From JBKCUI01 sp052161605 (GTDB lineage Bacteria > Planctomycetota > Planctomycetia > Pirellulales > Pirellulaceae), in assembly GCA_052161605.1 (NCBI GenBank), contig CP197409.1: a stretch of 64,000 nt of DNA; one strand, written 5' to 3'. Below are positions 16,812 through 25,811 of this stretch, piece by piece (positions within the stretch are counted from its first letter, which is position 1; each line of letters starts with the position of its first letter). The notes under the pieces were generated by a model. That model had not been told where the DNA came from. It made no database searches and was given only the letters and a program-made list of their open reading frames with translations. The translations under genes were made by a program, and so were the position numbers.

Positions 16812-17849
16812 CAGGGACGTTTTCGATTTGGGCAGAGTATCCCCTTCGAGATTTGCCCGATCCTGAACAAAACGAGGGACGGCGTATCCTGGGAGCGTTT
16901 CTCGCAAGTGCTGCATTAGCTCGATACCGCGAGATAGCGGTACCATGAAGTGAGCCGCGCCAGCCACTTGATCCAGCATGTTGAGGTAATAAGGGACTAC
17001 TTGAATATCGACTAAACGCTCGCAGAGTTCTGAAAGTGCTGATTCCGTGTCGTTCACCCCCTTTAGTAGCACCGCTTGGTTTAAAACGGTGGTTCCTGAC
17101 GCTTGTAATCGCTTCACACTATCTGCGACCTGAGCGTCGATCTCTTGAGGGTGGTTGATGTGCAGAACGATCCATTTAGAGAGTCGCGATCGATTTAGCA
17201 TATCGCAAAATTCCCTGGTGACTCTTTGAGGAATCACGACTGGCATACGAGTATGAATTCGCAATCGCTTCACATGTGAGATCTCTTCTATTTTTTGAAC
17301 CAGCTCTTCTAGAAGTGAGTCCACAATAGTCAGCGGGTCACCGCCGGAAAGAATTACTTCGACGATCGTATCATTATTCTGGATATAGTCCAGTGATGCC
17401 TGCCACTGCTGGAGGCTTTTGGGGGCGGTTTGGTAGGGATAGTGCCTGCGAAAGCAGTATCGGCAATGCACACCGCAAGCTCCGCTGGTAATCAACAGCA
17501 CTCGGCCTGGGTACTTGTGCAAGAGCCCAGGTGCCGCTTCGAAACGAGTATCCGCCACGGGGTCAGTGACGAAACCAGCAGCATCGACATTCTCCGATTC
17601 GATTGGTAGCACTTGGCGTAAAAGCGGGTCTGTGGGGCTTCCTTTCTTGATGCGGCTAAGGTACTCGAGTGGAACGAAGACGGGAAAACTCGCGTTTTCT
17701 AGTCCTTGGACTTCCTCGCTCTTGAGGTTGAGAAGGGTAAGTAATCGCCTCATATCGCGGACCGCAAGCTTCATAGCTTCTTGCCACGAGACAACCTCAG
17801 ATTCTCCGCGAAGATTTATGGGGTTGTGATTGTCGACGCTACATGCCAT
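16806..17849 (-). CDS. epmB: KamA-family radical SAM aminomutase, EF-P (R)-beta-lysine modification protein EpmB type
   Basis: A 347-residue radical SAM enzyme. The cluster motif CGVHCRYCFRRHYPY is near residue 130, followed by SGGDPL, which binds S-adenosylmethionine, and a PLP-site region (VVPYYLNMLDQVAGAAHF) near the C-terminus. The short length, lacking the extra C-terminal part of lysine 2,3-aminomutase, fits EpmB (YjeK), which makes (R)-beta-lysine for elongation factor P. ATG 17849 is preferred: it has an upstream GGAAA-like site and overlaps the stop of the flippase-like gene by 11 bases. EF-P and EpmA genes are not in the window. Confidence 0.87.
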   Translation of the reverse strand: MACSVDNHNPINLRGESEVVSWQEAMKLAVRDMRRLLTLLNLKSEEVQGLENASFPVFVPLEYLSRIKKGSPTDPLLRQVLPIESENVDAAGFVTDPVADTRFEAAPGLLHKYPGRVLLITSGACGVHCRYCFRRHYPYQTAPKSLQQWQASLDYIQNNDTIVEVILSGGDPLTIVDSLLEELVQKIEEISHVKRLRIHTRMPVVIPQRVTREFCDMLNRSRLSKWIVLHINHPQEIDAQVADSVKRLQASGTTVLNQAVLLKGVNDTESALSELCERLVDIQVVPYYLNMLDQVAGAAHFMVPLSRGIELMQHLRETLPGYAVPRFVQDRANLEGDTLPKSKTSLL

Positions 17850-18996
17850 TGAGCATTTCCGGTGGGCGTTTACCAATACGGTGCTCGTTGTATAGAAAGA
17901 TGAGTCCAGCACCAATCACAGGCAGGAAATAATAGACGATTCGGAACAGGATGACGGCAGCGAAGACCTCGGCGCTAACCGCGTGGGGCAGGAACCCGAG
18001 CAGTACACCTTCGAGGATGCCGTACCCACCCGGAACGTGAGAAATTACGGCTCCGATCTGCGCGGTCACGTATGCGATCAATACTGTCGAGAAATTGATT
18101 TGGTCTTGTCCTGGACCGATGATATCCGGCGGCATGAGCGAGTAGAGAACAGTGCTAGCGAGAAGAAAATCGCCCGCTGATACACAGAGTTGCATCAAGG
18201 ATAATTTGAAAGGAGGCAGTGCCACTTCGAAGTCACGAAACCTGATCGGTTTGCGCACCACCAAGCAAGACAGCAGGTACCCGGCAACACACGACAGGAA
18301 AATGTAGCCCCACGTTGCGGGTGGCAATTGCAACATGTCTAGAGTTTCCTCCGGAAGCCGGATGGGGAGTACGACAAACGCGATCCCCGCCAGCAGGAAC
18401 AAACCCAACCAAAACGTAATGGACAGGATTGAGACAAAGGCGATGATTTCGAGAAGTGAGAAGCCCCAACTCGAATAAAGTCGATAGCGAACGGCGTTTC
18501 CACCTAGCAACCACCCGAACACATTTCCGCACGAGTAGCCCACGATTGCTCCCGCCATGATCTTTCGCATGGGCAATTTTTTCTTTAGATGCCGAACTGC
18601 GATCCAGTCGTATCCCGTGAGTACCAGATAGTTCAAGATGGTTAGCAGAATGGCTATCACGAAGTGATACCAAGGAATGTTGCTAATAGCGAGCGTAATC
18701 TTCTCAAAGGTAACTTCCTGACTTTGAAGTTTGCGTTTTACAAACCAGATTGCGACGCACATGATAGCGAGGATCGCCGTGATTTTCGCAGACTCTCCGA
18801 GTCTACTGACTGTTCTTCCCGGCTGCACTTGCGGCGTCGAAGCCAGTGCCGTCGAAGCCAGTGCCGTGGCAGCCAGTGCCGTGACAGATTGTTTCGCGGA
18901 ATCATTTTCCGCAGATGTTTGGCTGGAGGGGGCTCCGCCCAGCGGATCTGTTGGAGTGTTCCCGTCTGGAGCTGGGGAGGAATTGAGGTCTGACAA
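17839..18996 (-). CDS. Flippase-like integral membrane protein (LPG synthase TM region family, UPF0104)
   Basis: A 385-residue membrane protein. The first 65 residues are low-complexity and rich in Ala, Ser and Thr, including a tandem 15-base DNA repeat. About eight membrane helices follow, with the family-typical stretches NYLVLTGYDWIAVRH, GNVFGWLLGGNAVRYRLY and SHVPGGYGILEG. These match the transmembrane domain of lysylphosphatidylglycerol synthases, here without the catalytic domain. The start is TTG 18996, supported by AGGAAA eight bases upstream. The stop overlaps the epmB start, so the two genes are probably coupled. A lipid-related transport role is inferred. Confidence 0.85.
   Translation of the reverse strand: MSDLNSSPAPDGNTPTDPLGGAPSSQTSAENDSAKQSVTALAATALASTALASTPQVQPGRTVSRLGESAKITAILAIMCVAIWFVKRKLQSQEVTFEKITLAISNIPWYHFVIAILLTILNYLVLTGYDWIAVRHLKKKLPMRKIMAGAIVGYSCGNVFGWLLGGNAVRYRLYSSWGFSLLEIIAFVSILSITFWLGLFLLAGIAFVVLPIRLPEETLDMLQLPPATWGYIFLSCVAGYLLSCLVVRKPIRFRDFEVALPPFKLSLMQLCVSAGDFLLASTVLYSLMPPDIIGPGQDQINFSTVLIAYVTAQIGAVISHVPGGYGILEGVLLGFLPHAVSAEVFAAVILFRIVYYFLPVIGAGLIFLYNEHRIGKRPPEMLNGM
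18836..18880. repeat. Three tandem 15-base repeats inside the flippase-like gene
   Basis: Units at 18836-18850 and 18851-18865 are identical (GTCGAAGCCAGTGCC); the third at 18866-18880 differs at two bases. They encode the ALASTALAST-type segment of the N-terminal tail. Copy number may vary between strains by slippage. Confidence 0.8.
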
Positions 18997-19193
18997 CGCG
19001 TTTCCTGCAGAATCAGTGTGTATATGGTGGGGGCGAGACGGCAGTCTTCCCTAAGTGTTAAGTTACGCAAAACGGGGGGACTTTGGTAGCTCAAACGAAA
19101 ATGCCGTTTAAGAGGATTTAATGGTCCGATAGGAACCAAGGGGCTGAAAGCCTGCCTATTCCCGTGACCCTCAGACTAGTTTTCGGTTCTGCC

Positions 19194-20177
19194 ATGGCCA
19201 TTCTCAAATTAAAACTAAGCGCGTTATTAAGCCTAGGGGTTTGCCTGCTGGTTCCAGCCAACCTCATGGGGCAGTATGCCTCGAACATAGTAGTTCCAGG
19301 AACAGGTACCCATCTCACGCAAGTCGGCGACGATTTCGAGGATGAGTCGTGGTCGTTTGTCTTCAACAACCCGAAAAGTAGCGAGGATATTGACAACAAC
19401 CAACGACAACCCTTGGGGCAATCTGTGAACAAGCGTTGGTACGAAGGGGCCAAGCGAGGGCACCCCGATGTTGTCCAGCGGGTATCGACGCCGCCGGGGG
19501 GGCTTCCGGGTAGCGAGGGTTCGCTACTTCTCAAGTCACTTTACACCGGCATTCCTAATCGGCCGAGTGGAAAGATGCACCAGGACGATTTCATATGCAA
19601 CGTGCAGTATCGGATGGGGGGAACTGTTCCCGTTTCCCAGTCGCCGAACATGACGACGCGTGTTTATCTGCCTCCCATGGACGAGTGGGAGCGGCGAAAC
19701 GGACCGCACTTCGCCTTTCGAGCTGCCGTTGAGACCACCATCATAGACAACAAGAAAAAGTCTCTTTTCTCGTCGAGTCAAAAGAAAGATGAAATCTACT
19801 GGCCTGGCCTTTTCATCGTCCGCGACACGAAAAAGGAAGACGGTAGGGCAGTTCCTTACGCATACTTTCGCGTGAGGGCTGACCGGCGCGGAGGAGATTT
19901 CGAAGGGCCTGAGATTCCAGTTATGGGTTGGTGGACGCTGGGAATTTCCTTTACTCCAGATGGTCTTGTTCATTACTTTGCCAGACCAGGCGTCGAAGAG
20001 TTGACCCGAGAAGACTATATCGCCACAGCCATGCCTTACGGGTACAAGGCCGAGAAGGTGCGTTCGTTCTTCTACAACGTGGTCAATGGCGACAACGGTA
20101 GAGACTGGTCGACGGATTGGATTATTGACGATCCAAAGTTTTACGTGATCCGAAATGAACGCATGGCCAACCGGTAG
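19194..20177 (+). CDS. Secreted planctomycete protein of unknown function
   Basis: A 327-residue protein with a clear signal peptide (MAILKLKLSALLSLG..., cut probably after MGQ). The mature part is rich in aromatic and charged residues, with no cysteine motif or catalytic signature I recognise; the alternating pattern and many Trp/Tyr residues suggest a beta-sandwich, perhaps concanavalin-like. ATG 19194 is chosen over an upstream GTG at 19164 because the signal peptide then has the normal length. It is divergent from the flippase-like gene and convergent with the epimerase gene. Confidence 0.7.
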   Translation: MAILKLKLSALLSLGVCLLVPANLMGQYASNIVVPGTGTHLTQVGDDFEDESWSFVFNNPKSSEDIDNNQRQPLGQSVNKRWYEGAKRGHPDVVQRVSTPPGGLPGSEGSLLLKSLYTGIPNRPSGKMHQDDFICNVQYRMGGTVPVSQSPNMTTRVYLPPMDEWERRNGPHFAFRAAVETTIIDNKKKSLFSSSQKKDEIYWPGLFIVRDTKKEDGRAVPYAYFRVRADRRGGDFEGPEIPVMGWWTLGISFTPDGLVHYFARPGVEELTREDYIATAMPYGYKAEKVRSFFYNVVNGDNGRDWSTDWIIDDPKFYVIRNERMANR

Positions 20178-20232
20178 ACGCCAGGTAGCCTTTAGCGAGA
20201 GGCGAGGTTGGGAGCCCACCCTCTCCCGACTC

Positions 20233-21228
20233 TTAAGGTTTCAAGAATTTTCGTAGGCGGAGCCATTCAACGGCATCCCTAAGAGATTCTGTGTAGGGCC
20301 TGGAGGAATAGCCCAATTCGGTTTCTGCCAAGCCTGAGTCATAGAAGTGAAACTGTTGTGCCATTTCGATCGCAGCGGAATTGAAATCCGATTCCTGGTT
20401 GCGAAATCGGTTAGACAAGTCGGCTAGAAGTTTGCCGACGACCTGCGCCGGCTTTCGCATCGCAATGAGAGGCGGTCGAGTCCCCAGTCCTCTCGCGATC
20501 TGGCCCCAGAGTTCCAGATAGGTAACGTTTTGCCCTGCGAGAATATAGTGCCGCGACGTAGCTCCCTTCAAGGCGATCCGCAAAATCGCCTCTGCCACGT
20601 CTCGCGGATCGCAGACAGAGCAACCACCTGCGGGAGCCCAGGGACGAAAGGTTTGCAGGGCTGCGATCATTTTGCCGCTGCTCATTTGCCAGTCGTAGGG
20701 ACCGAGCATGAAGCCAGGGTAGACTGCATAGCAATCGTCGCCGCGTTCGATCGCTTCGTTGCAGACCCGCTGAGCTGCTTGCTTTGAGACGACGTAGCTG
20801 GAAGGAGTCTGAATCCCCCCGGTTGACCGCTCGTTGGCTGGCAGTTCTCTGGTTCCGAGAGGCAGGCAGTTAACCGTGGAAACGTGGACAACTCGCGTTT
20901 TGGTTCTGCGAGCCCACTCGATCAGCCTTCTAGTGCCAAGTTCGTTGACTTTGAGAGACTCATCCAGATTTTTCCAACCGATGTGGATTTTGGCAGCCGC
21001 ATGGATCACCGCATCGAAACCGGTATCGGCCAGGAGGCTAGCGAGGTTGTCGTCTGTTATATCTGCTTGGATATGTTCGCCTTTCAGTTCGCAAAGTGAC
21101 GGATGTGATTTAGGGCTCCTCGCGAGCGTAGTGGTGTGGATTCCTTGGCTGATAGCGAGTCGAGAAATGTTGTTTCCCAACAGCCCAGTGGCACCGGTCA
21201 CGAGAATTCTGCGGATTTTGTCACTCAT
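20233..21228 (-). CDS. NAD-dependent epimerase/dehydratase (extended SDR family)
   Basis: A 331-residue Rossmann-fold enzyme. The nucleotide-binding motif GATGLLGNN is at residues 12-20 and the catalytic YxxxK appears as SSYVVSKQAAQR, with the preceding serine-containing strand VVHVSTVN. This pattern fits extended short-chain dehydrogenases such as sugar-nucleotide epimerases or 3-beta-hydroxysteroid-like reductases; the closest annotated group would be DFR/HpnA-like. I choose ATG 21228 because the protein then begins just before the Rossmann strand; 36 upstream residues in the same frame look unrelated. The substrate is unknown. Confidence 0.82.
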   Translation of the reverse strand: MSDKIRRILVTGATGLLGNNISRLAISQGIHTTTLARSPKSHPSLCELKGEHIQADITDDNLASLLADTGFDAVIHAAAKIHIGWKNLDESLKVNELGTRRLIEWARRTKTRVVHVSTVNCLPLGTRELPANERSTGGIQTPSSYVVSKQAAQRVCNEAIERGDDCYAVYPGFMLGPYDWQMSSGKMIAALQTFRPWAPAGGCSVCDPRDVAEAILRIALKGATSRHYILAGQNVTYLELWGQIARGLGTRPPLIAMRKPAQVVGKLLADLSNRFRNQESDFNSAAIEMAQQFHFYDSGLAETELGYSSRPYTESLRDAVEWLRLRKFLKP

Positions 21229-21851
21229 ACTATCTGGAAGGCTGGGGAGTTTGGGCTGGTTGGGCTCGAGTAGGATCGACTCTCCCCTGCAAGCTAGTCT
21301 AGTGCCAGAGAAAACTTTTCTGACAAAAAAAGGCAAAAAAGCGTCTGTTGGTCTACCTTAACAATACGGTATGGCTACACTATGCGCGTGGACGTCGGCT
21401 CGGTCGAAAATTTGGTGGATCAGCGGCACGATTTTTCGTGTCATTGGCTACCCTTCTGCACTTTGAGGGGAACTAGAATGTATGGATATGCAGCTTCGGC
21501 TCTTTGCTTTTCCCCGCTGCACCCCACTCCCACGCGAGCGACCGAATCCACGCGAGCGATCAAGCCCATGCGAATGGTCGCAAAATCCACGCACCCACAT
21601 CTGCTCAAAGTAGAACAATCTATTTCCCTAGAAATGTCTAGACCACGAATGTTTCGGAATCAACACCTCCCGTTTTCGAAGAAATGGTACGGAGTGTGTC
21701 TGCGGAAATCAAATCTGATTTCTGGCGGAGATTCGAGAATTCGCGACAGGATCGGGGCTCTCTGGCCCACCAGATCTGTTTGCTGAGTGTTGTTACCAAT
21801 AACAGCGATTTCCAGACTTTTTTTCCCTAGCTCGGTTTGAGTTTTATCCTA
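21229..21851. other. Long leader region before rpoB
   Basis: More than 600 bases separate the divergent epimerase gene from rpoB. No rplK, rplA, rplJ or rplL genes are present, although they precede rpoB in most bacteria. Imperfect direct repeats of 18 bases start at 21531 and 21549 (CACGCGAGCGACCGAATC and CACGCGAGCGATCAAGCC) with a weaker third at 21567. A small TGTTA/TAACA hairpin lies near 21796. A 134-codon open frame at 21382-21786 has no coding character that I can support. Confidence 0.5.
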
Positions 21852-24800
21852 ATGGCAACATCCTCGAAGAGACGATTGCAAACCACCACAGTTCGTTTGT
21901 TTGGGTCTGGCCGCAGCCAGTTTCCCATCCCGAATTTGACAACGCTGCAAACGGTTTCGTACGAAGCGTTTTTACAAGAGGATATTCCCTCGGACAAACG
22001 GAAGAACCAAGGTTTAGAGTCCGTATTCCGAGAGATTTTCCCGATCGAGAGCTACGACAAAACGGTTGCGCTCGAATACATCAAGTTTGAACTCGGAAAG
22101 CCTCGTTATACCCCAGAGGAATGCCGTCAACTCCGTCTAACGTACGGCAAGCCGCTCAAAGCTTGGTTCAGACTCAAGCGGGATCAACCGTTAGAGGAAG
22201 AAGTCTACCTGGGCGATATTCCCATCATGCTGGGTGGCGGTGAGTTTATCATCAACGGTGCGGAACGTGTCGTTGTCAGCCAGTTGCACCGATCCCCTGG
22301 TGTGGACTTCGTCGAAGAAGCCGAGGGGACTTCTGATCGCAAGCTGCCTTCTTGCCGCGTCATTCCCGAGCGTGGTAGCTGGATCGAAATCAACATTACC
22401 AAAAAGGACTCTTTGTCTGTTCGTATTGACCAGAGCGGTAAGTTCTCCGTCATGACGTTGTTGCGGGCCATGTCACCAAAGCTGAGTACGGACCAAGATC
22501 TGATTAAGACGTTTTACGCCACCGAAGAGGTGAAATTGGCTGGCGCGAAGAGTGTCGCCAAGATTGAGAACATGATTGCCGCCGACGATGTCGTGTTCCC
22601 GACCGGACACGAGCGAGCGGGCGAAATCATCATCGAATCAGGTCACAAGATCGGAAAGACCGTTGCGGAGGCGATTTGCGCTGCAGGTGTCAAAGAGATG
22701 TTGATTATGGAAACGCCTCGCGTTCCTTACATTCTTAATTCGCTTGCTGAAGACAACACCAGCTCGCACGAAGAAGCGTTGTTGCGAATTTACCAACGGC
22801 TTCGTCCAGGCAACCCGCCTGCTTTGGAAAAAGCTCGGTTGCTTTTCCACGAGAAATTCTTCGATATTAATCGATATCGGCTAGGTCGCGTTGGTCGCTT
22901 CCGAGTTAACCGCAAGCTGGCGCTCAGTGTTCCTGAAGATGAAATGGCACTCCGTCCCGAGGACTTGATTGCCTCGATTCGCTACCTAATCGATTTGTTC
23001 GACCCAGATTCGACTGCTCGATTTGACGACATCGATCACTTGGGTAATCGACGTTTGCGTACCATCGACGAACTGGCATGTGAAGAACTCCGAAAGGGTT
23101 TCCTGAAGCTTCGCCGCACCGTGCAGGAGCGAATGAGCCTCAAGGAAGTGGAGGACATGACGCCGCGATCTTTGGTCAATCCAAAGAGCATCAGTGCGGC
23201 GATCGAGTACTTCTTCGGTCGAGGCGAGCTTTCGCAGGTGGTTGACCAAACCAATCCGCTATCGCAATTAACGCACGAACGTCGTTTATCGGCTCTCGGA
23301 CCTGGTGGTTTGAACCGTAAGCGTGCCGGTTTCGAAGTGCGAGACGTTCACATTTCTCACTACGGTCGAATCTGCCCGATTGAGACTCCGGAAGGTACGA
23401 ACATCGGTTTGATCAGCTCTCTTTCGATCTACGCAGGCGTGGACGAATATGGATTCTTGGTCACCCCGTACCGCAAAGTTAAAGACGGAAAAGTGACCGA
23501 CGAAGTGGTTTGGCTGCGAGCGGACGAGGAATCGGACGCTTACATCGGCCCCGCTGACTTGGAGATCAAGGACGGAGCGTTGGTTTCCGGTCCAGGCCTG
23601 ATCGCTCGTCACCGTAGCGACTTCGAGATCGTGACCCCTGACGTGGTCCATTATATGGATATCGCCCCCAGCCAGATGATCGGGGTTTCGGCAGGTTTGA
23701 TTCCGTTCTTGGAGCATGACGACGCGAACCGTGCGTTGATGGGCTCTAACATGCAACGTCAAGCTGTTCCGCTTCTAGTTGCAGAACCACCGATTGTTGG
23801 AACTGGCCTCGAGAAAGAAGTGGCAGCCAACAGTGCGATGGTGGTTCGAGCCAAGCGAGCAGGCAAGGTGACCTATGTCGATGCATTGAAGATCGAAATC
23901 GGTACCGACGTCTACCCCCTCAAGAAGTACCAAGGTCTCAACGAACGCACCTGCTTGAACCAGCACCCGATCGTAAGTTTAGGCGACAAGGTTGAGAAAG
24001 GTCAAATCATCGCTGATGGAGCGTCGACCCACTTGGGCGAGCTCGCTTTGGGACGTAACGTTCTAGTCGGATTTATGTCGTTCGACGGATACAACTACGA
24101 AGACGCGATCATCATCAGTGAAGAGTTGGTGAAACAAGACGTTTATACCTCGATCCATATCGAAGAGTTCGATGTCGAGATTCGCGAAACCAAACTGGGA
24201 CGAGAAGAGTTCACCCGAGACATTCCCAACGTTAGTGAAAAAGCGTTGAGAAGTCTTGATGAGAGCGGCATCGTTCAGGTCGGTACCTACGTGAGACCTG
24301 GCGATATCCTGGTAGGCAAGGTTTCGCCAAAGAGCAAAACCGAACTAACGCCAGAAGAGAAACTGCTGCACGCCATCTTCGGTCGGGCTGGCGAAGACGT
24401 GAAGAACGATTCGCTTGAAGTCAGCTCTGGTGTTGAAGGAATCGTCATCGACACCCAGAAGTTCTCCCGACGCATGAGCTTGTCCGAAGAGGAGCGAAAG
24501 GAATTCGAGAAGGAGCTCAAGCGAGTTGAGACCGAAGGCAACAGGGAAGTCTCCATCGCATTTGCAGCTTTCGCGGAAGAACTCGAAAAGGCGATCGGTG
24601 GTAAGCTGACCGACGAAGACGGAACTCCACTAACCGGTGGTCAAGATCCGAAGTTCATCGCGGAAAAGGCTCAGACCTTTAACCTTTCTCGCTTGTTGAA
24701 TCGCCTCGACGCTGGTCTTCATGCCGAAGTGAAGAAGGTCCATAAGAACTTGTGGCCGACCGTCGAGGAAGCACTCGATGTACGCGACAGACAGCTCAAC

Positions 24801-25571
24801 AGCATGAAGCGCGGCGACGAGCTGCGAAGCGGCGTGTTGCAAATGGTCAAGGTTTACATAGCGACCAAGCGGGTCATCAGCGTAGGTGACAAGATGGCTG
24901 GTCGTCACGGTAACAAGGGGGTTATCTCCAAGGTGTTGCCAGTGGAGGATATGCCATTCTTGCCGGACGGTACACCGATCCAGATCATGTTGAATCCGCT
25001 GGGGGTTCCTAGCCGGATGAACGTGGGACAGATTTTGGAAACCCACCTTGGTTGGGCAGGTGCAAAGCTTGGCTTCCAAGCCATCACTCCAACATTCGAC
25101 GGTGCCAGCGAGCAGGATATCAACCAGGCGTTGGCTGAAGCTGATCTGCCGAGCCACGGCAAGATCCGTTTGTTCGACGGACGAACCGGAGAACGAATGG
25201 AGCAAGAAACCACGGTTGGTTACATCTACATGCTCAAGCTTCACCACTTGGTCGATGATAAGGTGCACGCACGAAGCACAGGACCTTACTCCCTTATTAC
25301 GCAACAACCTCTCGGTGGTAAGGCTCGTTTTGGCGGCCAGCGATTCGGGGAAATGGAAGTTTGGGCATTGGAAGCATACGGTGCAGCTTACATTCTCCAA
25401 GAATTGTTGACGGTAAAGAGCGACGACGTCGAGGGGCGTACCAAGATCTACGAATCTATGGTCAAGGGTGAAAACACCTTGGAAGCCGGCACACCTGCCA
25501 GCTTCGACGTTTTGACCAACGAAATTCGTGGTTTGGCTCTCAACATGCGGCTTGAGAAGAGACGGCTCTAG
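21852..25571 (+). CDS. rpoB: DNA-directed RNA polymerase subunit beta
   Basis: A 1239-residue beta subunit. Hallmarks are visible in order: the rifampicin-pocket region LSQLTHERRLSALGPGGL, ETPEGTNIGLISSLS, NMQRQAVPLL, the KAGRHGNKGVIS-like GDKMAGRHGNKGVISKVLP, GVPSRMNVGQILETHLG, and the C-terminal PLGGKARFGGQRFGEMEVWALEAYGA. The ATG at 21852 is preferred over an in-frame TTG 15 bases upstream. The length is normal. It is followed by rpoC after 240 bases, an unusually long gap for this pair. Confidence 0.98.
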   Translation: MATSSKRRLQTTTVRLFGSGRSQFPIPNLTTLQTVSYEAFLQEDIPSDKRKNQGLESVFREIFPIESYDKTVALEYIKFELGKPRYTPEECRQLRLTYGKPLKAWFRLKRDQPLEEEVYLGDIPIMLGGGEFIINGAERVVVSQLHRSPGVDFVEEAEGTSDRKLPSCRVIPERGSWIEINITKKDSLSVRIDQSGKFSVMTLLRAMSPKLSTDQDLIKTFYATEEVKLAGAKSVAKIENMIAADDVVFPTGHERAGEIIIESGHKIGKTVAEAICAAGVKEMLIMETPRVPYILNSLAEDNTSSHEEALLRIYQRLRPGNPPALEKARLLFHEKFFDINRYRLGRVGRFRVNRKLALSVPEDEMALRPEDLIASIRYLIDLFDPDSTARFDDIDHLGNRRLRTIDELACEELRKGFLKLRRTVQERMSLKEVEDMTPRSLVNPKSISAAIEYFFGRGELSQVVDQTNPLSQLTHERRLSALGPGGLNRKRAGFEVRDVHISHYGRICPIETPEGTNIGLISSLSIYAGVDEYGFLVTPYRKVKDGKVTDEVVWLRADEESDAYIGPADLEIKDGALVSGPGLIARHRSDFEIVTPDVVHYMDIAPSQMIGVSAGLIPFLEHDDANRALMGSNMQRQAVPLLVAEPPIVGTGLEKEVAANSAMVVRAKRAGKVTYVDALKIEIGTDVYPLKKYQGLNERTCLNQHPIVSLGDKVEKGQIIADGASTHLGELALGRNVLVGFMSFDGYNYEDAIIISEELVKQDVYTSIHIEEFDVEIRETKLGREEFTRDIPNVSEKALRSLDESGIVQVGTYVRPGDILVGKVSPKSKTELTPEEKLLHAIFGRAGEDVKNDSLEVSSGVEGIVIDTQKFSRRMSLSEEERKEFEKELKRVETEGNREVSIAFAAFAEELEKAIGGKLTDEDGTPLTGGQDPKFIAEKAQTFNLSRLLNRLDAGLHAEVKKVHKNLWPTVEEALDVRDRQLNSMKRGDELRSGVLQMVKVYIATKRVISVGDKMAGRHGNKGVISKVLPVEDMPFLPDGTPIQIMLNPLGVPSRMNVGQILETHLGWAGAKLGFQAITPTFDGASEQDINQALAEADLPSHGKIRLFDGRTGERMEQETTVGYIYMLKLHHLVDDKVHARSTGPYSLITQQPLGGKARFGGQRFGEMEVWALEAYGAAYILQELLTVKSDDVEGRTKIYESMVKGENTLEAGTPASFDVLTNEIRGLALNMRLEKRRL

Positions 25572-25643
25572 TCCGAAGACTTGATGCGAAAGGCCAAGAA
25601 GATCGCGAACACATATCGAGTATTGCGATTCTCTTGGTTCGAA

Positions 25644-25664
25644 CTGCGAGCGTTATGCTCGCAG
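25644..25664 (+). other. Hairpin in the rpoB-rpoC spacer
   Basis: CTGCGAGC (25644-25651) and GCTCGCAG (25657-25664) form a perfect eight-pair stem with a GTTAT loop. No T-run follows, so it is not a standard terminator. It could be an RNase cleavage site or attenuator between the two subunits. Confidence 0.6.
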
Positions 25665-25811
25665 CAAAGAAAACTGAAGCGTGGAAAAGATCTCGATCTT
25701 TGAGACGCGAAAATCGAATCCAACCAACATATCACATATCAGGCAACCTAAGCTCCGATCATCACTGGTGTGACGACAATAGCTTGGGCCGACCCCAGGG
25801 AGTACTTCGTA

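Noticed and set aside
21382..21786. 134-codon open frame before rpoB
   Set aside because: The translation is rich in Arg, Pro, His and Ser with no domain, signal peptide or good start site; it spans the direct repeats of the leader.
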